Shown here: positions 12,499-24,579 of the stretch, in pieces
How the letters are laid out: every line of letters starts with the position of its first letter
Position numbering within the stretch: the first letter of the stretch is position 1
From: Heracleum sosnowskyi
Taxonomy: Eukaryota; Streptophyta; Magnoliopsida; Apiales; Apiaceae
Direction of reading: 5' to 3'
DNA: 64,000 nt
NCBI GenBank assembly: GCA_030848705.1
Contig: CM061236.1
Span: forward strand, 56,873,481-56,937,480
Notes under the pieces: model-generated
What the model was told of the DNA's origin: nothing
What the model saw: the letters and a program-made list of their open reading frames with translations, nothing else
Databases searched by the model: none
Made by a program: the position numbers and the translations under genes

Positions 12499-13597
12499 TG
12501 TTAGGTCCAAAGTATCGTAGAAGGGGGGGGGGGTTGAATACGATACTCACAAATTATTTAATTTCGTTCGCGGATTAATCATTCAGTTCTATAACGAAAT
12601 CAAATGCACCAAATCAAAACACGAGTCGGGGAATATATCGTTTTATAAATATAAACCGCGAAGGGTGCTACAATTCTAATCCGTAGATTAGCTTCAATGA
12701 GTTCAAGGTTACACAAATTCAATACAATGATAAAATTCTGAGCACTATTAATTTCTCTGATAATTTTCTCCGGCTCAAACTTCTCTCTCAGTAATGTCTC
12801 TGTGTTCTGCCTTAACTGAAGAAGATACACTCTTCTCTCTGTTATTAATTGTAGACTTTTTAGAAAATCTATCGAACCTCAAATATTCAAATATTCTTGG
12901 CCGTTGGATCTTCATCAACCTGACAAACAAATCACTTCTTCACCTGCTCCTCCAATTAGGAAACTATCGAATGGATAAAGTTAATATTCCATTCGATGGT
13001 TTTTAATTAAAACTATCGAATGAGACTTTAACTTTTATTAGTTTTCTTTGTTTTACATTCGATGGTTTTCTAAATAGAAAAACCATCGAATTCTTTTCTT
13101 GTCCTTGATCTTTTAGAAAAGCTTCTGAGCTCCAGGGTCTTTAAGTTTTAGACGGTATCAATTTCTTCTGAGACGATAAAACAACTTGATCTTTTTAAGT
13201 GCCGTCAACTGGTGCAACTGGTCTGGTTCACAGATGAATAACACTTGATCAATTCCTCTATGTCTTCAATTCAATACTGCTGATAAGTCCTTTGTTGATC
13301 TGGTTGCTTCAAATAAATCACTGGAATCCTGTGGTACTAACCCTAAATCATTCACATACTTCTGTAGTCTTGAAAATCTTGTTTCTTTAATTGTCATTGA
13401 GGCTTGAACATTTTCATGAACTTCTTTCCGTGACCTGTTTACGGACTTCAAGAATACATACAATATTTTGATTTTTTGAGTTTACCTTTTCTTCTTTGAT
13501 TCTGGATTCCTGTGCTTCTGTTAATATTATTGTCTGTCTTGTCCTTTGTTGAGTTGCAGTTATCTCTTTTACATCTTATGTTACATTATGCTTTACA
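12499..13597 (-). repeat. Copia element 2 LTR (3' copy), complete
   Basis: 1099 bp with TGTTAGGTCC at the left and CTTTACA at the right. The PPT follows at 13598 and env-C sequence ends abruptly at 12498. GTAGA at 12494-12498 is the candidate target duplication; its partner is not in the window because the other LTR is interrupted. It carries AAAACYATCGAA words between 12865 and 13095. The first 340 bp are nearly identical to 58469-58830. Confidence 0.88.
12511..12547 (-). other. U5 hairpin, copia 2
   Basis: Perfect 9 bp stem AGTATCGTA / TACGATACT around a loop GAA, G-run, TTGAA. Loop as in the other copia LTRs; the stem is specific to this lineage. Confidence 0.6.
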
Positions 13598-13612
13598 ATC
13601 TCCCCATATTTG
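13598..13612 (-). other. Copia 2 polypurine tract and 3' spacer
   Basis: The sense strand reads AATATGGGGAGAT next to the LTR start TGTAAAGC. The 300 bases between here and the env-like stop at 13914 hold no ORF and no other signal I recognise. Confidence 0.65.
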
Positions 13613-13913
13613 ATTGTATAGAGTTTGACAAGCAAATACTTTGAGGATAACTCAACTAACTAAGGAAACATGAAACTAATTAAAGTAAGACAGCTTGATA
13701 ATATTAAATACATTCTGGATGAGATATATACATTTCCAGATTTTATAATTCAAAAAACATTAAAACTTTATACATGAAGTTGCTCCTCTAGACTGAGCTG
13801 ATAGTTCTTTTGTTATTTGCTTCTTTTCTTCAGTCCATCTCAATCTCACCTTCTTCAATCATTGGATTGGAGTTAGCAGCTTGATAATCAATCACGGAAG
13901 GATAGTGCAGTGG

Positions 13914-16900
13914 TTATCCAGGTTTAAGGATTGCTCCTTTGATGTGTCTTCCAATGTATTCAACCTCTTGTCCCACTCCAGCCCACAACCATGCAATGTT
14001 AACATCTTTCTTGTTTAGCTTTGGCATGTTTGGTAGTCTGGGACGCACTTCCAATCCTCTCTCCACTCTCTTCCTATAGTAAGGAACATTATCCATTAGA
14101 AATATTCTCAGAGTGTCGGCTGCTTTGTCCTTCTCCGTTGATATGAATCCAGTGGATCTAAGATACTTCTCCACTGATATCAGATAGTTACTTGGATAAT
14201 CCTTCAGTTTGTCCTCAGTCAAATAGCAGATTCTGAACAAGTCATTCGTCATGAATCTAACCATTGGAGGATCTTCAGTAATCTCTGGACTGACTTTCAT
14301 CAAGATTTCTTTAACATGCTCACGGAGCAGTTCATTTAGCCTTGTAGTCCTTTGAATCTTGACGAGCATCACATGCAGTTCCGTGTATGTTCTCTGTTCG
14401 AAAAACTTAGTAGAAATCACAAATGTACCTTTCTCAAGAAAATTGATCAATATGTTCCAGGCACCATTTGATTTAACTCCAGCTTTCAGAAAGATCAAAG
14501 AATTTCTCAGTGCAGTGAAGTAAGTCTGATCTTCAGGATTTGCACTTCTGATGTCCTGAATGATGACTTCCACCTCCGCATTGTCGTTGACTTCTAATCC
14601 GTCTTCAACTCCATAGAAGGTTTTGTAAGCCATCTCCCAGTCAATACCTTGCTTCTTTGCTAAATCCATCATCTTCTTCTTCCTCACTTCAGCATACACC
14701 TTGAATCTTTTCAGCTTCTCACTCCTTAGAACTGCTTGGTGTCTTTCCTTTTCAGCTTGCCTGGCATCTCTTTCAGCTCTTTCAACTTTCAATATCTCCA
14801 AGGCAGCTTCCTGTTCCAGTGACAGAGAATTTGCTTCTTCTTCCATATCATCATCCAAGATAGGATGTTCTATAGGCTCAGGATAATATGGCTCATGCTC
14901 CTCTTGTTGTGGTTGCTCATGCATGACTTCAAATTCCTCTTCACTTTCTTCTTCTTATTGCATGTCCTCAATCCAATACTGTCTAACCGGAATAGTTTCA
15001 TTGGTTTCCCATAATCCCCATCCATTTGCCTCCCATTCTCTAACTTTCTCCCCCTTAGTTGAGGAATCCTCGATGAAGTTATCCTCAGCATAAAAGTTCG
15101 TAGCAGGATCAGGTTGTTGATTTGATGGTTCGGGTTGTTGGTTCCTCAACATATTCCATATGGACTGTATGCCATCATTTTGGTTCTCCATGAACTCAGC
15201 CATCTCCTTATTCATTTCATGCACCGAAGCTAGCTTCAGGTCAATGTCATCCAATCTCGAGTTAGTAGTCTTTTCAAATTTGTCCAATCTCTGGTTCAAC
15301 TTAGACTCAACTCTTGAAAGGGTGTTCATTGCATCTTTTACCCTAGCTTGACCATCCCGGATAACCAGAACGTCTTCTCTCAAAGCTTCTTGACTTTGTT
15401 GCATAGCATTCACCTCATTCATGAATCCATCTTTAAGCTCTTTGACATCTGTCCTCAAGTCGACTAGTTCCTCCATTGCTTCCTTCTTCAAGGAGTCCAC
15501 TGCTTGCTTAGTACCTGTTATAGTGCCAGATGCACTGCCTAAGACCCTGTAAGTTCTTCTAGAATCAGCCGCAGCCAAGTCAACCTTCTCTTGAATAGAC
15601 ATTAAAGAAGCATTGGCTTGACCAGAGGAGATCCCTTGGTCAAAGGAAGGTCTCAGTGGAACCTTGAATAGTGGATTTCCTTGCTTATCATGAACCGTCA
15701 TCTCCTTGAGAGTGGATTGAACATGTACTTCTCTCTCTGTAGGTAGTAGCAAATCATCAATATGTGGTAGGGTTGGGGTGTCACTCCTCACATTTGGCTC
15801 TGGGTGTTCACTCAACGTTTCTGTTGGTGTTTCACTCATTTTTTCCTTTCCCACTCAGGCCAAGTTTATGTGTTTGGGTTTCACTCATTCCCTTGTTGCT
15901 AGTTGTACCTGCATCAGAAAACACCGTAGCCATCCTTAAGGAGGTCACCGGTGGTGCAATGGGGCTTCGCAAGTCCCCGTCCTTGGTTAAACCAAGTTGC
16001 TGATCATCCGTAGATGATGTATCTTTAGAAGGATCTAGAGTTTGAATCTCTAGGAGGCTAGAATCAGGCTCTATTAACAGCAGAGATCCTGAAACTTCCT
16101 CAATAGTCTGTGAAGACTTTTCCTCAGTTAACTCCTCAATATGAATTGATACATTTTCACCGAGTTGCTGATCTGCACCTACGTTAGACCCTTTACCCGC
16201 AGGATCCAGATATGTTCCATCTGGGGAGCTAGGCAATGACCCTTTATATTTTGCATTTAGGTCAGAACCTTCTCTCGACGTCTGTGAAGACTCTTGGTTC
16301 TTAGAACCTTCAACCAGTGAACCTGGCCGTAATATGGTCGGAACACCAGTTCCTTCCGTCAATTCCTCCTTGCTTGATTGAGCTATAGGTTCAGATATAG
16401 CTTTGGTTAGTGTAGCCCAATCAGCATCAGAAAAATCAATAAAGGGCGCTTTGGATGATTGAAATGAAGTTTCAACAGTTGCCTCATTTTCTATTCTTCT
16501 CCTTTTAGAGGAAGGCAGAGCTGTTGATGAAGGGTGTATCTCCTTATGTGGTGCTTCTTTGGCACTATCTCCCTCTACACTCATGGATGTTTCTATGTTG
16601 GGTATAGTAGGGGAAGGAGGTTCGTTTATGGTTTCATTTGGCTCTTCCAAAGGCTCTATGACCGTGGTTAGAGATTGTGGGTTTGCAACCTCTTGGTTAG
16701 GAATGGCCGCTGAGGGCTCTGGATCTACATCCATTGGTTGTGGTTCAGGAGCCAGTACAGGTTCAGGGATATTACCTTCGTTTACCTGTTCCCCTGGGGG
16801 TAGAAGTGGTAGGGGCACCGTTCTTAGATATTTAGTTAGAACAGTGGGTACCCCTGGAAGATGATTCTTTCTTCTCAGAGCGGTTATTGCATTGCTCTTC

Positions 16901-17607
16901 ATCCTCATGCACTCCATGGTCTCCTCACCTTCGAATGTCTCCCGTTCATCACCTGTTAACACATCATTAAGAATTAACTGTAGGAACCTAGGATAGAAAC
17001 AAAGAACATCATCTATGCCTGTTCTTTCATCCAGTGGTCCCATGCATAGAATAACCTGATCAATCACCAATTTTCCTATGTTTATATGCCTATTGTTAGC
17101 AATGGAAAACCCTATCTTCTGAAGAAATAAGGGAATACCATGCAGATTTGTCAGCTTAGCAGTAAAAACATAGATTAAAGTATGAAAGAAGAAATTCCAC
17201 GGCTTAGTTAGATAATGCTTAAGGAACTCTCCCACAAAGAAGTTTGGTTTTTGACTTCTTATGAGAGTGAAGAAAGCATGTATTTCCTCAGTTGTGGGAT
17301 CCGGAACATGGTTTTCTGTTGGAAAATATAAAACCCTATTAAAGTCATGTTCCGTCACCCTTATTTTTCTGCCCCCTGGCACAACAAAACTGAAGGATCT
17401 TATATTGTTCTCAGATGTGTCAGTAGAGGATGTGTACAACGCAGTCAATTGATCGATACAAAGGACCACGGGAGTACTCAGAGAATATGCCACTAATGAA
17501 CGTGTGTTCAGAAATTCTGCCCATGCACGAAATTGTAAGTTCGTAATGGATTTCAAATTCTGAAACGAGACATGGTTAGTCTTGGTTACGATAAATTCTC
17601 CGGCCAT
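13914..17607 (-). pseudogene. Copia element 2 env-like ORF, one frameshift and one stop
   Basis: Three pieces: 17607-15832 (591 codons), 15854-14955 (299) and 14924-13914 (336). The first two overlap by 23 bases in different frames, which indicates a small indel. The last two share a frame and are split only by a TAA at 14955-14957. The N-terminal part (to about residue 230) looks globular, with 'DDVLCFYPRFLQLILNDVL'. Then comes a Ser/Thr/Pro/Glu-rich stretch, a coiled coil (about 15160-15560), a KGEK motif at about 15050, an acidic coiled coil, and a basic helical C-terminus. Position between pol and the 3' LTR is that of the sirevirus env-like gene. I see no clear membrane anchor. Function unknown. 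Confidence 0.8.
15045..15058 (-). other. Internal polypurine tract in copia 2 env-like ORF
   Basis: The sense strand reads CTAAGGGGGAGAAA and encodes KGEK after the coiled coil, as in the other three env-like ORFs. Confidence 0.45.
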
Positions 17608-18967
17608 TTTAATTCAAATTTCCAGAAAATTAAATTTAAACCAAAACTAATTTTTTTTAATTAATTATTTCTAATTAATCAAACTTTTAACAAAAATACC
17701 CCTTTTTCTCAAATACACAAATTCGAACACAAGATTTTAGAACCCTAATTGTTAACTTCAAACAACCACTAAAATCCAAAGAAATTAACTGTTAAAACAA
17801 TTAACTTCCAAAGATATGAACTGTTAACACTTTTCAGAGGTCCAATATTTCAGTTCGATGGATTCTTCCTTAGAAAGTTCCAAAAACTTAAAACAATTAA
17901 GTTTTCACGGTTAAAATTCAGTCAACAGTAAAAAACAGTAACTTATTCAAGCTTTTCTCGGTAAAAATGAAGAATACAATCGAATTGGTGTTCTTGAAAG
18001 TGTATATATATTTGTAAGTATTGTAAATGGCTTTTAGCTTTTCTTAGATCTGAAAATGTAAAGAAAACAACTAAGGACCATTTAAATATGTTTGAAACTG
18101 TCAGGGGCAATATTGTCCTTTAACGTTTGATGGTTTTTATTTGTACTGTCGATAGTTTTGTCCTAGGGGCAAAAAGGTCAAAAACACTTCGATAGTTTTT
18201 CAAAAACTATCGAAGTGTTTAAAATCAAGAATTTAAACCGACCTTAAGAAAAACTATCGAGAGATTTCTGCTATTCAAACCAAAAACTATCGAACTATTT
18301 TTAGAAAAACTATCGAGAATTTAATTATAAAATGAATTAAATTCCTTCGATATTTTCTCAAATTAATTTCAAAAACTATCGAAAGGTGTTTTCGATGGTT
18401 TTTCTTTTCCCTTTCAAAAACTATCGAAATAGACTTCGATGGTTTTCTTCTAGTACTTAAAAACACTATCGAATTTTCTAAATTCGATATTTTTTGCTTC
18501 TGTCCAATTCTTAAAACATGTTCTTGTTTTTAAAAATCAAACTTTTGTTTTTCTGTGAACTTTTAATTTGAATAAACTTTTTCAAATTTACCAAAATCAA
18601 TTGTTAACCGAAAATTCACAATTTTCTTAGAATAAAATCGACTAAATATCATCAAATGATATTAACCAATTAAAATCCAATAAATTATGCTGCATTAATC
18701 TACAATGTTTAAAACAAAGTAAATTAATTCAAATTAAATAGATGCTTAAATATTTAGAACAAATATTAGCACCTAAATAATTTTAGAATTAATAACCAAT
18801 TAAATGCCAGAAGATATATCATCCATAATTATGACATAAAATTAGTACAATAATCCTAACTACGAGAATTGCTCCAGAAAATAAATTCACGAGTCCTAAG
18901 GATATGAAAATTCTTAAACTCATGTATTCACTAGGACTATCTTGCAGTTACTGACTTCTAATCAAAA
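17608..18967. repeat. Copia 2 spacer between pol and env-like ORF with palindromic word cluster
   Basis: AT-rich non-coding spacer. Between 18125 and 18490 there are about a dozen copies of TTCGATRGTTTTT or its complement AAAAACYATCGAA. Two of them form a perfect inverted repeat with 19-base arms (18182-18200 and 18202-18220) around one base. The same word occurs in the copia 2 LTR (12865-13095). The rest of the spacer shows nothing I recognise. Confidence 0.8.
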
Positions 18968-21900
18968 TCAATTAGAAAGATTTAACATCCCAAGTTCACC
19001 AACCAGCCTTGAAAAAGTGGATTCATCAACCGGTTTAGTAAAGATGTCTGCAATTTGTTCATCTGTGGGTACAAAATGTAACTCCACAGTTCCATTCATG
19101 ACATGCTCTCGGATAAAATGATACCTGATGTCGATGTGCTTCGTCCTCGAGTGTTGCACTGGGCTGTTGGAGATTGCTATGACACTTGTGTTGTCGCAAA
19201 ATATTGGAATCTTTGTCAACAAAAGCCCATAGTCACGGAGTTGGTTTCTCATCCACAAGATCTGAGCACAGCAGCTACCAGCAGCAATGTATTCAGCCTC
19301 AGCTGTTGATGTGGACACTGAATGCTGCTTCTTGCTATACTAGGAAACTAACCTTCTTCCAAGAAACTAACAGCTTCCTGAAGTACTCTTCCGATCAATC
19401 TTACAACCTGCAAAATCCGAGTCTGTGTATCCAATAAGATCAAATCATGTATCTTTAGGGTACCAAATTCCAAGATTTGGGGTCCCCTTAAGATATCTAA
19501 ATATTCGCTTAACAGCAATTAGATGAGATTCTTTACGATCAGACTGAAACCTAGCACACAAACATGTTGCAAACATTATATCTGGTCTACTTGCAGTGAG
19601 ATAAAGTAATGATCCTATCATACCTCTGTAGCCTGTGATGTCAACCTTCTTACCAGTTTCATCCTTATCAAGCTTAGTGGCAGTTGGCATTGGAGTCTTT
19701 GCTGTAGATGAGTCTTCCATTTGATACTTCTTCAGAAGATCTTTGATGTACTTGGACTGACAAATGAATATACCATCTTGCCGTTGGTATACTTGCAGTC
19801 CAAGAAAGAATGACAATTCACCCATCATACTCATTTCATATCGACTCTGCATTAACTTAGCAAATCTCTTGCATAGATCGTCATTAGTAGAACCAAATAT
19901 TATGTCATCAACATATACTTGCACCAATATCAAATCATTTTTATGCTTTTTGTAAAAGAGAGTTTTGTCTACAACACCTCTTGTAAAATCATTTTCAAGT
20001 AGGAATTCAGAGAGAGTGCCATACCATGTCCTTGGAGCTTGTTTGAGTCCATAGAGAGCTTTGAATAGAAAGTACACAAAGTCTGCCAGTTTTGAATCCT
20101 CAAACCCTGGAGGTTGTTCCACATACACTTCTTCTTATAACTCCCCTGTTCAGAAAAGCACTCTTCACATCCATTTGATATATCTTGTAATTGGAATGTG
20201 CTGTGAATGCCAGAAACATTCTGATGGCCTCAAGTCTTGCTACTGGTGCATAGGTTTCATCATAATCTATACCCTCTTCTTCAGAGTAACCTTTAGCAAC
20301 CAGTCTGGCTTTGTTTCTCGTTACAATGCCATCTTCGTCCAACTTATTTATGAATACCCATCTTGTTCCAATAACATATTTCCCTTTTGGCCTGGGTACC
20401 AGCTTCCAAACTTTCTGCCTTTCAAACTGATTGAGTTCCTCTTGCATTGCAATCACCCAATCTGGATCATCTAGGGCATCTTCAAATTTCTTAGGTTCTG
20501 TTTCTGAAAGAAACCCGGAATAGTGACATTCATTTTGTGATGTCCTCCTAGTTCTCACTCCTGAATCTGGATCACCAATGATCAAGTGAAAGGGGTGATC
20601 TCTATTCCATACCCTTTGTCTTGGCAGATGCGATCTTGATGATTCTCCTTGTTCTAGATGTTGTGGAGTGTGACTAGTTGATCCTTCTCCTGCTCCCCCT
20701 GAGTTGTTGACGGTTTGATCTGTTGACCCTATTGATTGACTAGTGGATCCAGTAGTTGTTTGAGTATTTCCACCACTATCACCACTTGGTCCAGAATCAT
20801 TATCATTATCATTATTATTAATAACTGTAACAACTTCAGGTTCTTGTTCAATGTCAGAGAGATCTCCTGATAAATTTTCAAATACCAAGGATTCAGAGTT
20901 CTCTCTTGTTTGCAGGCCTGGTCTTTTGGTGTCGTCGAATGTTACATTAAAGCTTTCCAACACCTTCTTATCTTCAATCACATACACCCTGTAAGCCTTA
21001 GATTCCAGAGAATAGCCCAGAAAAATGCCTTCATCTGCTTTGGCATCAAACTTGCCCAAATGTTCTCCATCTTTAAGTACAAAGCACTTTGCACCAAACA
21101 CATGAAAGTACTTCAGTGTTGGTTTCTTGTTGGCCATTAACTCATACGGAGTCTTTTCATGATCTTTGTTGATCAGGGTTCGATTCTGAGTGTAGAAAGC
21201 TGTATTCACTACTTCAGCCCAAAAGTAAGTGGGAAGTTTTGATTCATTTAACATAGTCCTTGCTGCTTCAACCAAGGTCCTGTTCTTCCTTTCCACTACT
21301 CCATTCTGTTGAGGAGTTCTTGGTGCTGAATACTGTCTTGATATTCCTTTCTCTGAGCAGAAATCATTAAGAACTGCATTCTTGAATTCAGTTCCATTGT
21401 CTGATCTGATTGTCCGCACAGGTAGCTTAGCTTCCACTTCTATCTTCTTGATGTGATCAATGATTAGTTGTGTTGCTTCATCCTTTGATTGTAAGAACAA
21501 CACCCACGTTTACTTGGAGTAGTCATCCACCATCACCAATGCATATCTTTTCCTTGAAAGTGACATAACATTGACTGGACCAAATAAATCCATATGAATC
21601 AGTTGTAATGGTTCAACAATGCTTGTCATTTCTTTGCTTCTATGTGATGCTTTCTTCGACTTCCCCTTTTCACATGCTTCACATAGTCCCTCCTGATTGA
21701 ATTCCATCAGGGGCAACCCTCTCACTAACTCTCTCTTTACCAAAGAGTTCATAGTTTTGAAGTTCAAATGTGAGAGCTTCTTATGCCATAGCCAACTTTG
21801 TTCTGAAGATGCCTTACTGTAGAAACATGTAACTTCTCCTTCACTGGTAGAACTTAAGTCAGCTATAAACAAATTTCCTTTTCTTACTCCCAGTAGAGCA

Positions 21901-22200
21901 AGCTTCTCATCCTTCCTGTTTGTGATCAAGCACTTGTCCTTTCTGAAATCTACATTGTAGCCTTTATCATAGAACTGACTGATACTTAGAAGATTGTGCT
22001 TCAATCCTTCAACAAGAGAGATGTTTTCAATGATGACATTCCCAATTTTCAATTTACCATATCCCGTAGTGAATCCTTTGTTATCATCTCCAAAGGTTAC
22101 AATCGGGCCGGTCTTCTTAACCACCTCTGTAAGCAGGGACTCTTCACCTGTCATGTGTCTAGAACAACCACTATCCAGAATCCACACGACCTTTGAGCTT
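18968..22200 (-). pseudogene. Copia element 2 pol (protease, integrase, RT, RNase H), broken
   Basis: Minus-strand copia pol. Protease WILDSGCSRHMTG at about 22185-22145, GAG-pre-integrase (HKKLSHLNF, CEACEKGK), integrase ([23 protein letters not shown]), RT ([25 protein letters not shown] intact) and RNase H ([38 protein letters not shown]). Breaks: TAA at 21510 (YSK*TWV), a one-base shift near 20145 (SAFLN is followed by out-of-frame sequence), TGA at 19445 and two TAG codons in RNase H (about 19335-19365), at places where copia 3 has Gln and Trp. Related to copia 1 and 3 but clearly a separate lineage. The linker has Gly/Ser/Thr-rich repeats rather than the palindromic word. Confidence 0.92.
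20692..20705 (-). other. GGGGGAG tract in copia 2 integrase-RT linker
   Basis: The sense strand reads AACTCAGGGGGAGC (NSGGAG in the protein), at the same place as in copia 1 and copia 3 although the surrounding linkers do not align. Confidence 0.4.
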
Positions 22201-22228
22201 TTAACCTTACCATGTAATCACAGATTGA

Positions 22229-24109
22229 TTAAGCGGACTTTGGTACCCAAACTTGTTTGGGTCCTGAAGGTTTAGATACTTTAACAGGAGTAACATTCAA
22301 GTTAGTCTTAACTTGTTTAACATTCATGCTTTCTGTGGGTTTGACATTATCAGTTCTATTGCTACCAGATGCATTCATCAACTTAAAATAAGCATGCATA
22401 ATGTTGTATGTACATAGCAAACACTCTTTCTTACCACATGGTTCATGAACATCAGGCATGTCAGACATGTTATGCATTGCAGAAGTTTCAGCAGTTTCTA
22501 CTTTAACCTTTTTACATGCATGTGTAAGGTGTCCAGTAGAATTACAAATAGTGCACAACTTCCTAGATGCAATGGGAGAAGAAGAAACAATATTCTGATT
22601 AACAACATTCTTTTTCCCATTCCTGTTCTTTTTAGCCTTGATAACTAAGTCACCTACTTCAGTTTTAGGTAATTCAGTTTTTACTGATTTCCTAGGAAAC
22701 TTAGTCTTTACCTCTTTTTCCTTCACTAAATCCTCCTCAAGCAATTCTTGTCTTATGTATAAGTCATCCTCATGAAAAGGTTCTAAGAAGGGCTTGACAA
22801 AGACTGGACTGACCACATTCTTAAGAATGTGTGGAATATTCTTCCTGACAACAGTAGATGTCACAGGAAATTCCAAAATCTTTTTCCCAGCCTTTTTGGT
22901 GTAGTCAAGTCCTATAGCAGTCTTGTTCCCTATGGTCTGAGTATCAATGATCTCCTTAGCAATTAGGGCGGAATTCTTAAAAACATTCAGTTTCAAATCT
23001 AACTCTGAAATCCGCTTCCTGAGGATAGTCTCTATCTCATCATTACACTTGACCTTGTTCTCCAAGTACACAATCTTTTGCTTAAGATCTTCTAATGTGA
23101 CAACTACAAGCTCTAGTTCTTCATTTTTAGATTCTAGATTTTTAATCTTAAGAACTAGTTTAGCATTTTCCATTTCAGATGCTAGCATGTTTGTGTGTAC
23201 ATTAAACAATTCTACACTAAGATCTTGCACAGTTTTCTTGTACTCAGAATTAGACATGTCAATTGTTGTTAAGATAGGTACCTAAGATAATTGTGGTGAT
23301 TCCTCTGAAGTGTTAGCCATTAGGGCAACATTTACATATTCCTCCTCTTCATTCGAATCAGTATCATCCCAGTGTTTTCCCTCTGCTATATAAGCGTTCC
23401 CTTTTTGCTTTCCAGACAATGCCTCCAGTTGCTGTTTCAGCTTGGCATTCTCCTTCTTCAAATCCTCATAAGAGTCTTTATTTTCATAGACATCTTTCAT
23501 GTCTCTTGCTTGACGAGGCTTCAGGCATTCAGTGGCGAAATGCCCTAACTCATTGCAGTTGTAGCATCTTGATTTGCTTCTGTCAATCGAGCCAGTCTTG
23601 TAGCCTCCCTTAAAACCTGTACTAGGTGAATACTTGCTCTTCTGGAATCTTTTGGTTGAGCCTTTGAACTTGTACTTAGGGTTTCTCTTGAAACGAATAT
23701 GACTAAACTTTGCAGCTAAGTACACCATGGTTTTGTCTTCCATTTGCTCAAGCTCTTCTAGGGTGTAGTAATCACTTTCATCAACACCCAGATTCACAGA
23801 ATCCATCTCAGCTTCTATGATCACCTCATTTCCAGCTCTAGGGGTTTGAACCTGAATATCAGAAGTTGTTGGTTCATCCACTACAAGTGTTGCTGATCTC
23901 ACAAGTGCATTGTGCTTGTTATCCACTGTCCTTGGTCCGTAGATTATCACTCGTTGTTCTTGCTCCATCTCATAAGTCTTCAACTTGCCATAGATCATCT
24001 CTAATGACATCTTTGTGAAGTCAATTCTTTCCCTTATGGATGAGGACTTGTGTTCTACGTGATGGGGCAGCGTCATCATGAACTTCCTGTTTGTTTCTCT
24101 CAGTGGATA
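22229..24109 (-). pseudogene. Copia element 2 gag, middle and C-terminal part
   Basis: Continues the gag N-terminus that is displaced to 28165-28685 by the gypsy LTR. It contains the capsid end (SLEMIYGKLKTYEMEQEQ), a zinc knuckle CYNCNELGHFATEC (about 23565-23525), a coiled coil, then a Lys-rich part with a second knuckle-like CTICNSTGHLTHAC (about 22545). A TAG at 23282-23284 splits it in one frame. It ends WVPKSA then TAA, and protease lies in the -1 frame, as in copia 1 and 3. Interrupted at 24105-24109 (GGATA) by insertion of gypsy LTR A. Confidence 0.88.
24105..24109 (+). other. Target-site duplication GGATA, left
   Basis: GGATA before TGTAAGATCC is repeated after the LTR end TTACA at 28165-28169. 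The copia 2 gag frame resumes on each side. Confidence 0.9.
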
Positions 24110-24569
24110 TGTAAGATCCGAGAAAATTACGTGTTAATATTTGATGTGAAATTTTATTTTATTTTCATATTAAAATTTATTAAATGTTTTTATCTGTTTA
24201 AATGTGTGGGGAATTAGAAATTATTTTGAAAAGGATGTCATACTATTTTATTCTATTTTAATTATCGAAAAGAAAATTTAGATCATTCCCAAATTATTCG
24301 GGAAATTGGTATATCGTTCGTACCAATATTTCATTCGTTAAAGTGGGAAGTATTCAGAAATACTCGTAATAGAGGTATTTTGGTTTGTATATCTATTATT
24401 AAACGATACTTGTAGTTATCCGTACATTCTGGATGATTATCGTCTCGTAAAACGTGTATTCTACTTTATTAAAGATTTAAAGCGTATATTCTGTTAAATT
24501 GTATTTAAAGCGATCCATCAGATCAGTATCGATCCAAAAATGTCGTTTGGGGTATTATTTTCCGTTTAA

Positions 24570-24579
24570 TATAAAAAGG
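24570..24579 (+). promoter_or_regulatory. TATA box of gypsy LTR A
   Basis: TATAAAAAGG lies about 460 bp into the LTR, followed by a conserved CCGTGTTCTTCGTGTT block some 75 bp downstream. The same element with similar flanks is present in LTR B, which supports function. U3 would then be about 0.5 kb and R-U5 about 3.5 kb. Confidence 0.6.

Noticed and set aside
12521..12533. G-run as sequencing or assembly error
   Set aside because: Run length does vary between copies, but the run sits in the same hairpin loop in every copia LTR, so it is a real feature of the elements.
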